Origin: Planctomycetota bacterium
Lineage (GTDB): Bacteria; Planctomycetota; SZUA-567; H5-PLA8
Assembly: GCA_023150555.1 (NCBI GenBank)
Contig: JAKLKQ010000002.1
Span: forward strand, 1-64,000
DNA length: 64,000 nt
Direction: 5' to 3'
The position numbers and the translations under genes were made by a program. The notes beneath the pieces were generated by a model. It was given only the letters and a program-made list of their open reading frames with translations, did not search any database and was not told the origin of the DNA. Within the stretch, counting starts at the first letter, position 1. The number at the start of each line of letters is the position of its first letter. Positions 1 through 6,931 of this stretch are shown here, piece after piece.

Positions 1-1
1 C

Positions 2-454
2 ATCGTCAGCGCCTGCGTCACCGTCGGCCCCAGCCGCGATACGCTGGAGGCGCCCGAAGCGCTGCGAGACGCTCACCAGCGCACTCGCTTTCGCCGCATC
101 ATCTGGGACGGCGGATGCGACTCCGAGTCCTTTCATCGTTTCGTTCGCGAAGACCTCAAAGCCCACAGCCTGGTCCCGATCAAAAGCGGCACCAAAACCC
201 GACGCTGGCCTCCGACCAAGTACCGACGACAGATGAAGCGGCGATTTCTGAAGCGTCTCTACGGCCAGCGCTGGCAAGCCGAAAGCGCCTTCAGCAGACA
301 GAAGCGCCGCCTAGGCTCTTCGCTGCGCGCAAAGACTTGGATCGCGCAGCAGAGCGAGACCTTCATCGCCGTCCTCACCTACAACCTCATGATCCTCGCT
401 CTACTTCTGCCTTTGTTTTCAACAGAGCACTCTTTCCTGATTCCTACTTTTTAA
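2..454 (+). CDS. IS4-type DDE transposase, C-terminal part (truncated by window start)
   Basis: The frame is open from base 2 to a TAA at 452-454 and gives about 150 residues of a DDE transposase C-terminus. A WDGGCDSESF segment near residue 35 looks like the second catalytic Asp region. YGQRWQAESAFSRQK further on fits the IS4-family YREK signature (Y-2-R-3-E-6-K), which carries the catalytic Glu, and YNLM follows near the end as in related transposases. The first catalytic Asp must lie outside the window. A perfect 14-bp palindrome, ACTTTTTAAAAAGT (446-459), overlaps the stop codon and may be a terminator. I could not identify the right terminal inverted repeat, so I cannot say whether the element is intact. 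Confidence 0.8.
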   Translation: MVSACVTVGPSRDTLEAPEALRDAHQRTRFRRIIWDGGCDSESFHRFVREDLKAHSLVPIKSGTKTRRWPPTKYRRQMKRRFLKRLYGQRWQAESAFSRQKRRLGSSLRAKTWIAQQSETFIAVLTYNLMILALLLPLFSTEHSFLIPTF

Positions 455-970
455 AAAGTTTCGGCCCCATCCAGATGGGTCACGAGGCACCGCAGCGCCG
501 ATCACACTCGGCGTCACGGGAACCCCGCCCCTGGCGACAAAGAGCGCTGCTCAGTCTACGGGCGACTTACCCCCGCCGGTCATGTCGACGGGATACTGCC
601 TCGGTACCTCGGCCTGCAAGGCAATGAAAACGTACAGGGAGGGCTTGGAAAACCGACCACTTTTGCCTCTGTCCTGCAGTATTCGCATTAAACCGCACCA
701 CCCAGCTTCAGTCAAGGGTAATTTTAAATAATTTTTGCATTATATAAGGTTATATGTGACTTAGAATTAATTATATAGCTGGTATTATTTGCCTGAATTG
801 TCCTGATGCTCCTACCTAGTTGCGCTGCGTTTTGCTCTCGCTCCAGCTCTAATTTCAAGCATCCTCGCCTTGCACATTGTGCATATTCGCGTTACAAATA
901 TTTCTCGGGAGAAAACGCACACTCCGATCCGGCAAATCTAGTGGAGACCGAACCCGGAGGCGTACGCATC
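455..970. other. Gene-free stretch with AT-rich core
   Basis: No convincing gene lies between the transposase stop and the sigma factor start. Bases about 700-800 are strikingly AT-rich (runs such as TTATATAAGGTTATAT) compared with the GC-rich surroundings. They probably hold the sigma factor promoter, the downstream edge of the insertion element, or both. I could not assign a -35/-10 pair with acceptable spacing. Frames running through here upstream of base 971 have atypical composition and no ribosome-binding site. Confidence 0.5.
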
Positions 971-1567
971 GTGCGAACCACGTCGATGATGGTCGAGGCG
1001 CTGCTCGAACTGCGCCACCAGCCCGGGGGCGTCCCGCACGAGCAGTTCTGGCAGCTCGTCGAGCGCTTCCGCGCCGACCTCATCAACCAGGCCTTCGCGA
1101 TCCTCGGCAATCAGGCCGACGCCGAGGACGTCGCGCAGGACGCGCTCTGCCGCGCCTACGTCGATCTCCACAAGCTGCAGGACCCGCGGAAGCTCGGGGC
1201 CTGGCTGCGCAAGATCAACCGCTGCCACGCGATCGATCTGCTGCGCCGCCGCAAGGCCGCACGCGAGGAGCGCCTGGCCACCGGCGAAGCCGCCGCGCTG
1301 ACCAAGACCCGCTTCCCGCGCCGGCGCGCCACCCCCGGCCACGGCGAACAGACCGAGGCCGACCGCATCATCCAGGCCGTCGACGCGCTGCCCGAGGCCT
1401 TCCGCGAAGTCGTGGTCCTGCACTACTGGGAGAAGCTGACGCTCGCCCAGGTCGCCGAACGGCTCGGCGTGCCCCCCGGCACCGTCCGCAGCCGCATCGC
1501 CCGAGCCGACGCCCTGCTGCTGGTGAAGCTGCAGGCGCTGGCCCGCACGGAGGAGCACCCGCAATGA
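971..1567 (+). CDS. ECF-type RNA polymerase sigma factor
   Basis: Predicted 198-residue sigma-70 family factor with region 2 (FWQLVERF, DAEDVAQDAL, then WLRKINRCHAIDLLRRRK) and region 4 (ALPEAFREVVVLHYWE, then LAQVAERLGVPPGTVRSRI, a helix-turn-helix). There is no region 1 or 3, as is typical for ECF factors. I chose the GTG at 971 because GGAGG sits ten bases upstream at 956-960; the frame stays open to an ATG at 806, but that part is Cys/Ser-rich and looks non-coding. The stop overlaps the next start as ATGA, so the pair is translationally coupled. The downstream membrane protein is therefore the likely regulator or partner. Confidence 0.88.
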   Translation: MRTTSMMVEALLELRHQPGGVPHEQFWQLVERFRADLINQAFAILGNQADAEDVAQDALCRAYVDLHKLQDPRKLGAWLRKINRCHAIDLLRRRKAAREERLATGEAAALTKTRFPRRRATPGHGEQTEADRIIQAVDALPEAFREVVVLHYWEKLTLAQVAERLGVPPGTVRSRIARADALLLVKLQALARTEEHPQ

Positions 1568-3417
1568 CTACGCGCACCGTCCGCGAGAACGCGCCCACCG
1601 GCCAGTTCCCCACCGACGCCGAGGAACTGATCCGCCCCTACCTGACCGGAGAGGCCAGCAACGACGAGGCCGCCTACGTCGAGGACCTGGCCGCGCAAAA
1701 TCCCGCTTTCGCCAAGGAACTCCAGCGCCGCGAATGGCTGCTGAAGAAGATGGACAAGGCCTACGGCAAGCGCCGCATCGACGACGGATTCCAGCAGGAG
1801 GCCGACCGCAAGCTCAGCAACACCTCCAGCCAGCAGGATCCCGTCCACGACGGCGAGGAAGGCGAAGAAGAAGCGGTCGCCGCCGCCGGCGGCTTCATGG
1901 ACAGCCTCAGCGCGCAGTTCGGCTCCGCGCCGTGGTGGATCATCTCCGGCGCCTTCCACGCCCTGCTGATCCTGCTCGTCTTCCTGATCGGCATGGTCGT
2001 GATGCAGGCCAAGAGCCAGGACGTGGTCATCGTCACCGACCTCGAGAACCAGGAGAAGCCGCCCGAGCCCGAAAAGAAACTCGAGCGCGACATCATCGAG
2101 AAGCCCATCCCCGTCGTCACCGAGAACGAGGTCGTCACCGACCAGCAGCCCATCGTGACGCATGAAGTCGTCGAGTTCGCCGAGCAGGTCGAGACCGACA
2201 ACGACAGCGACGCCCACGACACCAAAGGCGAAGACGGCATCAGCGACATCTGGCTGGGCGGACAGGGCACCGTCGGTTCCATCGGTGTCGGCGGCGGCGG
2301 GCGCGCGGGCGCCTTCGGCCGGCCCAACGGCGCCGGCGGCCGCCTGCGCCGCGCCATCGCCGGCGGCGGCGGCAAGGCCACCGAGAGCGCCGTCGACAAG
2401 GCGCTGGAATGGCTCGCCAAGCACCAGGAAGCCGACGGCAGTTGGAGCGTGCGCAAGACCGAAGGCGCCGGCGACTGGGACCCGGGCGTCACCGGCCTGG
2501 CCACGCTGGCCTTCCTGGGCGCCGGGCACACCGAGAAGATCGGCAAGTACAAGGACAACGTCGCCCGCGCGGTCGCCTGGATCATCAGCCAGCAGCGCGC
2601 CGACGGCGCCATCGGCACCAACGCGAAGTTCACCGAACACCACGGCGGCTACGGCTACCACCACGCGATCTGCGGGATGGCGCTGGCCGAGGCCTCCGCG
2701 ATGGGCCGCATCAAGGCCACCACCGAAGCCGCGCAGAAGGCCATCAACTACTCCTGCGACGAGTACCAGCACGGCAACGGCAGCGACAAACTCGGCTGGC
2801 GCTACCAGCCCAAGGCCAACCCCGCGGACCTCTCCGTCAGCGGCTGGTACGTCATGCAGCTCAAGAGCGCCAAGGTCGCCGGCCTGCACGTCGACCCCGC
2901 CAGCTTCGACGGCGCGATCAAGTTCCTCGACAGCCGCATGGCCGACCCCGTCAACGTCAAGAAGTCCGGCGACAGCAGCTACGACACCGGCGGGCACCGC
3001 TACGGCTACACGGACAAGACGCCGATGGTCAACACCACCAGCATCGGGATCCTCTGCCGCCTCTTCACCGGCTCCAAGCCCGAGGAAGTGCAGGGCGCCG
3101 CCGCGTGGCTCTTGCAGACCAACCCGCCGGCGTGGAGCGCCGACCTGGGCAAGGCCAACGGCGGCGGCTGGCCGATGTACTACATGTACTACACGACGCT
3201 GACGATGTTCCAGACCGGCGGCGACCTTTGGAAGCAGTGGAACGAGGGCCTCAAGAGCACGCTCCTGACCAACCAGCGCAAGGACGGCGACGCCGACGGC
3301 AGTTGGGACCCGCTCAGCCCGTGGGAGATCAAGGCCGGCCGCGCCTACACCACCGCGCTGGGCGCGATGTGCCTGGAAGTCTACTACCGCTACATGCCGC
3401 TGTACCGCGGACACTGA
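1564..3417 (+). CDS. Membrane-anchored alpha/alpha-toroid (prenyltransferase/squalene-cyclase repeat) protein, putative anti-sigma partner
   Basis: 617 residues. Residues 1-95 are acidic/helical and resemble the cytoplasmic part of an anti-sigma protein (LIRPYLTGEASNDEAAYVED), without an HxxxCxxC zinc motif. One membrane helix lies near 124-147 (WWIISGAFHALLILLVFLIG). A Pro/Glu-rich linker (KPPEPEKK) and a Gly-rich segment (about 230-270) follow. Residues about 275-617 hold toroid repeats with the QxxDGSW signature (HQEADGSWSV, GDADGSWDP) and GHTEKIGKYKDNV. Enzymes with this fold bind terpenoids or prenyl groups, but I see no DxDD or prenyltransferase active-site motif, so I infer a sensory or scaffold role. 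It overlaps the sigma gene by ATGA. A gene with the same two modules fused lies immediately opposite. Confidence 0.82.
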   Translation: MTTRTVRENAPTGQFPTDAEELIRPYLTGEASNDEAAYVEDLAAQNPAFAKELQRREWLLKKMDKAYGKRRIDDGFQQEADRKLSNTSSQQDPVHDGEEGEEEAVAAAGGFMDSLSAQFGSAPWWIISGAFHALLILLVFLIGMVVMQAKSQDVVIVTDLENQEKPPEPEKKLERDIIEKPIPVVTENEVVTDQQPIVTHEVVEFAEQVETDNDSDAHDTKGEDGISDIWLGGQGTVGSIGVGGGGRAGAFGRPNGAGGRLRRAIAGGGGKATESAVDKALEWLAKHQEADGSWSVRKTEGAGDWDPGVTGLATLAFLGAGHTEKIGKYKDNVARAVAWIISQQRADGAIGTNAKFTEHHGGYGYHHAICGMALAEASAMGRIKATTEAAQKAINYSCDEYQHGNGSDKLGWRYQPKANPADLSVSGWYVMQLKSAKVAGLHVDPASFDGAIKFLDSRMADPVNVKKSGDSSYDTGGHRYGYTDKTPMVNTTSIGILCRLFTGSKPEEVQGAAAWLLQTNPPAWSADLGKANGGGWPMYYMYYTTLTMFQTGGDLWKQWNEGLKSTLLTNQRKDGDADGSWDPLSPWEIKAGRAYTTALGAMCLEVYYRYMPLYRGH

Positions 3418-3425
3418 TCCAATTT

Positions 3426-3448
3426 CGGATTGCGGATTGCGGATTGAG
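3426..3448. repeat. Three tandem copies of the heptamer CGGATTG
   Basis: Just after the stop codon the sequence reads CGGATTG three times in a row, ending in AGAA. It is a short direct repeat in the spacer between two convergent genes. No function can be read from it; it is one of several simple-word tracts in the intergenic spaces of this window. Confidence 0.7.
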
Positions 3449-3462
3449 AACAGCAGCAGAAA

Positions 3463-3498
3463 AGAAAGCCGCCCGCATGACGCGGGCGGTTTCTTTTT
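3463..3498. terminator. Bidirectional Rho-independent terminator
   Basis: A perfect 8-bp GC stem (CCGCCCGC at 3469-3476, GCGGGCGG at 3482-3489) with loop ATGAC is extended by A/T pairs. TTTCTTTTT follows on the plus strand, and the A-rich left flank gives a T-rich tail on the minus strand. It sits between the convergent stops at 3417 and 3517 and can serve both genes. Confidence 0.85.
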
Positions 3499-3516
3499 GG
3501 CTAAGAACGCCTTGCG

Positions 3517-5469
3517 TCAGGGGCGCTCGGGCGATTCCTTCGGATTCTCGCGGTGGTAAATGCCCAGGTGCCCCAGCGGCGCCTGCAGGACGATCGCCGC
3601 CATCGCGGTCGGGTGGATCTCGCCGCTCTTCGTGTCCATTCGGCCTTTTTCGTCCTGCGTGGCGACCAATAGCGCCGCCGCGCGGCGGTACCAGGCGTCC
3701 CATTGCTGCGGCGCCTCGCGGTACATCGCCAGGCTCGCGTAGAACGTCGCATACGAGAACCAGGGTGCAGCCTTCGCATCCTCAGTTTTCGCGCGTTCAA
3801 AGGCCTCGCCGATGCGCTCGCACGCGATTTTCGCCAACGGGTGGCCGGGGCCGCTGACCGAGTACACCGCCAGCGTACCGAGCCCGTTCATGGACGCCGC
3901 GTCCATGCCGTTCAGTTCCTGGCCCCAGAACCGGTAGCGAAACTTCCCGTCGGGCTGCGCGCACTTCTCGACGAATTCCTTGCCCATTTCCAGGCACTTC
4001 ACGCTCACCGCCTGGTCAAGGCCGTCGTCGCCCACATCCCAATGCCGCTTGGCCTCGGAAAGCACCCACAACACGTTGCCGGTCACCGAGAGGTCGCTGT
4101 GCCCTTCCCTGGACATCTGGTAGCGCCAGCCGCCGTCGAGCTTCTGACATTTGGCGATCAGGAGCACAGCCTTCGAAAGCGCCTTCCCCACGGCATTGGG
4201 ATCGACGGCGTCTTTGCGCGCCAGCGACAGGAACAGCGTCGCGTAGCAGTGCTCGTACATCGGGCCGTAAGGGTTGCCGCTCTTCGCCGCAAATACTCCG
4301 CTCGCCTGCTGCTGGCTCAGAATAAAATCGACGGCCTTCTTCAGCGCTTCGCCGTGCGCGCCCTTCCCCGGCCGGCTGCCGTCGCCCATCAGCGCGATCG
4401 CGGCCAGCGCCGTCACGCCGGTGTTGTTGGGATACTGCGAATCCGACCAGCTTCCGTCCTTGTCCTGCAACCGGGCAAGGTAATCCAAGGCCCTCGCGGT
4501 CGCCGCAGCGGCATCGCCCGCAGGCTTCCCGCCGTCCGGCCCGTCCTTCTTCTCCTTCACTTCGCCGCCCAGGGGCGCGACCTTCTCTTGCTCCTCTTGC
4601 CCAATCTGCGGCGGCGCAGGCGGAGCAACGCCGCCGCCGTCTCCGCTCATGGCCTGCGCATTGGACGCCGACCACGCGCCGGCCGCGCACAGGGCCAGCG
4701 CCGCTGCCGCCGAGCCCTTGAAGGTCCAGCCTGCCACCTGGGTCCAGAAGTACTGTTGCATGAGTGCCTCCGCGGTCTGCTGGGCCGTCGCGGAAAACGC
4801 CGCGCCCTGCGCGGCGGTTGCGGCGGCGTTCATGGAGGCGCCCAGCGACGCGGACAGTTCCGCACCGCTTTGCGTGAGCAACACGCCGACGAGCAGGTTG
4901 GCTTCCGCATCCACGCCGCGCCTGCGCAGGCGTTTGCGCAGCGCTTCGAGCGCGCGGCGCAGACGCATCCCGGCGGCCTTCGGCGAACAGCGCAACTCGC
5001 CGGCGACGTCTTCCAGCGAACGCCCTTCCAGCCAGCGCATCGCGATCGGTGCGCGGTGCGCACCGGAAAGTCCGGCCAGGGCTTCGTCCAGGTGCGCCAG
5101 CACCTCGCGATGCCGGGCGTGGTGCTCGGCGTTATCCGCGGGCGCAGCGTCGGTTTCGGTCGCGCGCATCTCGTTGCTCCGTCGCTCGTACACCGCCCGG
5201 CGGCACCGTTCGCGGGTGAGGTTGCGCGCGGCGTTGCAGGCGGCCAGGCAGAGCCACCCGGCGAGGTGTTCGCGGCGAAGCAGGCTCGCGGCCCGCTTTG
5301 CCAGCACGAGGAAGACCGCCTGCGCGGCGTCCTCGGCCAGTTGCGCGTCGCCGAGGATGCGCAGGGCGGCGGCGTAGACCATCTGCCCGTGCCGCCGGAC
5401 CAGTTCCTCGAACGCCGCCTCGCTGCGCTCGCGCGCGTAAGCCGACAGAAGTTCGCAGTCGCTCGCCAC
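3517..5469 (-). CDS. ECF sigma factor fused to a membrane-anchored alpha/alpha-toroid repeat domain
   Basis: Single 650-residue polypeptide. Residues about 5-75 are sigma region 2 (AFEELVRRHGQMVYAAALRILGD and AEDAAQAVFLVLAKRAASL). Residues about 125-180 are region 4 (LAGLSGAHRAPIAMRWLEG, SLEDVAGELRCSPKAAGMRL). A hydrophobic helix follows at about 252-272, then a Pro/Glu/Lys linker. Residues about 322-650 form toroid repeats (LQDKDGSWSDS, CQKLDGGWRYQMSR, HSDLSVTG). GTG at 5469 is preferred because GGCGGGG precedes it; the frame stays open to 5661. ECF factors with C-terminal membrane extensions are characteristic of planctomycetes. The domains beyond the helix are expected outside the cytoplasm, so sensing and promoter recognition appear joined in one chain. 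Confidence 0.85.
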   Translation of the reverse strand: MASDCELLSAYARERSEAAFEELVRRHGQMVYAAALRILGDAQLAEDAAQAVFLVLAKRAASLLRREHLAGWLCLAACNAARNLTRERCRRAVYERRSNEMRATETDAAPADNAEHHARHREVLAHLDEALAGLSGAHRAPIAMRWLEGRSLEDVAGELRCSPKAAGMRLRRALEALRKRLRRRGVDAEANLLVGVLLTQSGAELSASLGASMNAAATAAQGAAFSATAQQTAEALMQQYFWTQVAGWTFKGSAAAALALCAAGAWSASNAQAMSGDGGGVAPPAPPQIGQEEQEKVAPLGGEVKEKKDGPDGGKPAGDAAAATARALDYLARLQDKDGSWSDSQYPNNTGVTALAAIALMGDGSRPGKGAHGEALKKAVDFILSQQQASGVFAAKSGNPYGPMYEHCYATLFLSLARKDAVDPNAVGKALSKAVLLIAKCQKLDGGWRYQMSREGHSDLSVTGNVLWVLSEAKRHWDVGDDGLDQAVSVKCLEMGKEFVEKCAQPDGKFRYRFWGQELNGMDAASMNGLGTLAVYSVSGPGHPLAKIACERIGEAFERAKTEDAKAAPWFSYATFYASLAMYREAPQQWDAWYRRAAALLVATQDEKGRMDTKSGEIHPTAMAAIVLQAPLGHLGIYHRENPKESPERP

Positions 5470-5753
5470 CGTTGCACACCCCGCCGGTTCGTCTGCGGTT
5501 GCTCGCGCCCGGTCCGCCGGGCGCCTCCAACCTTGCCTGTCCGCCCGAAGCCTCGGACCACGAAAATTCCGCGGGAATCTGCGTCTCTGCCGTATACACC
5601 GGCGGGGTATGGAGTTGCGGGAATTGATGGGACGGGAACGTGCTGCGGTTGGTGGCCGCACGGCCCATGCTAGGCCGCTGGGTCCAGGCCTCCGTTATAT
5701 GGGAATTTCAGAACGAAACGAAGAGGGGCGCTTTCCGCTCGCTGGCAGCTTCG

Positions 5754-6905
5754 TCACGCGAAGTCGTCGCGCGCGAAGACCGGCTCGCGGCGCGTGCCGA
5801 CGTTCACCAGCAGGCCCAGGCATAAGAGCGAGGAAAGCAGCGAACTGCCTCCGTAGCTGACGAACGGCAGCGTCACGCCCGTCGTCGGCAGCAGGCGCAG
5901 GGTCACGCCGATGTTGATCAGCGCCTGCGCGCCCAGCAGCGTCGCGACGCCGACGGCGATCATGCGCCCGGCGGGCTCCCGCGTGCGGTCGGCGATCCCG
6001 AGGGCGCTCAGGCACAAGACGACGACCAGCGCGACGACGAACGCCGCGAGCACGAAGCCGCCTTCCACGGCCATGACGCTGAAGATGAAGTCGGTGTGCT
6101 TTTCGGGCAGCAGCGTCAGGTTGCCGTCGCCGGACCAGCCCCAGCCCATCCCGCTCCAGCCGCCGCTACCGATGGCCATCTCGCTCAGCCGCGGCTGCCA
6201 CGCCGCGCCGCGCACGTAGGCGTCGGGGTTCAGCCAGGCCAGGATGCGCAGCTTCTGCACCGGCGTCATCACCGTGAACCACATGCCCACCAGGCCGCCG
6301 CAGCCGGACAGGATCATCAGGCCCAGGTGCCACCAGCGCGCTCCGGCGGCGTAGAGCATCGCGAAGACGACTGGCACCAGCACCATCGCCGTACCCATGT
6401 CCGGCTGGCGCAGGATCAGCATCACCGGCACGAAGCACAGCACCAGCGGCACCGCCAGCCCCAGCAGGCGCTTGTAGCTGTCGCGGTACATCAGGTAGTA
6501 CGCCAGCGTCACGATCAGCACCGGCTTCATCAGCTCCGACGGCTGCAGGTTGAAGACGTAGAGGTTGAACCAGCTGCGCGCGCCGTTGATGGGGCGCGTG
6601 AAGAGCACCGCGACCAGCAGCACCAGCAGCGTGAAGTACGCCGTCGGCGCCCACTTCAGCATCGTGCGCAGGTCCACGAACTGCAGCGCCAGGCACGCCG
6701 CCGAACCCAGCGCGATGAAGACCAGCTGCTTGCCCAGGAAGCCGCCTTCGCCGTGCGTGGCGCTGTCGATGAAGGCCGCGCCCAGCGCCATCAACAGCGC
6801 CGCCGAGGCCAGCAGAAAGACGTCGGCGCGCGCCAGGCGGCGGCGCAGACCCTGCACCGCCGATACAGGAATCGTCCGCCGCGTCGCCATCGTGGTCGTA
6901 CGCAT
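5754..6905 (-). CDS. rodA: Rod-shape SEDS peptidoglycan glycosyltransferase RodA
   Basis: 383 residues with about ten membrane helices. SEDS-family signatures are GARSWFNLYVFNLQPSELMK, RQPDMGTAMV, LPEKHTDFIFSVMA (bearing the conserved acidic/periplasmic loop) and PTTGVTLPFVSYGGSS near the C-terminus. RodA polymerises lipid II glycans for cell elongation with its class B PBP partner, which is encoded immediately upstream. Start at 6905 is supported by AGGAGAG eight bases upstream. It is the last gene of the mreC-mreD-mrdA-rodA run and is separated from mrdA by 26 bases. Confidence 0.95.
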   Translation of the reverse strand: MRTTTMATRRTIPVSAVQGLRRRLARADVFLLASAALLMALGAAFIDSATHGEGGFLGKQLVFIALGSAACLALQFVDLRTMLKWAPTAYFTLLVLLVAVLFTRPINGARSWFNLYVFNLQPSELMKPVLIVTLAYYLMYRDSYKRLLGLAVPLVLCFVPVMLILRQPDMGTAMVLVPVVFAMLYAAGARWWHLGLMILSGCGGLVGMWFTVMTPVQKLRILAWLNPDAYVRGAAWQPRLSEMAIGSGGWSGMGWGWSGDGNLTLLPEKHTDFIFSVMAVEGGFVLAAFVVALVVVLCLSALGIADRTREPAGRMIAVGVATLLGAQALINIGVTLRLLPTTGVTLPFVSYGGSSLLSSLLCLGLLVNVGTRREPVFARDDFA

Positions 6906-6931
6906 TGCGCTCTCCTGCTCCCCTGCCCTGC

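Noticed and set aside
806-970. Upstream extension of the first sigma factor to ATG 806
   Set aside because: The extension is Cys/Ser/Tyr-rich, begins in the AT-rich spacer and lacks a Shine-Dalgarno; GTG 971 has GGAGG and gives a normal ECF length.
1423-3414. Long minus-strand open frame (663 codons) opposite the toroid-repeat gene
   Set aside because: It mirrors a well-supported gene, its product is Val/Ala/Gly/Arg low-complexity, and no family or ribosome-binding site is seen. In high-GC DNA such antisense frames stay open by chance.
3703-5673. 656-codon plus-strand frame opposite the fused sigma gene
   Set aside because: No domain similarity, and the minus-strand product has sigma regions 2 and 4 and toroid repeats.
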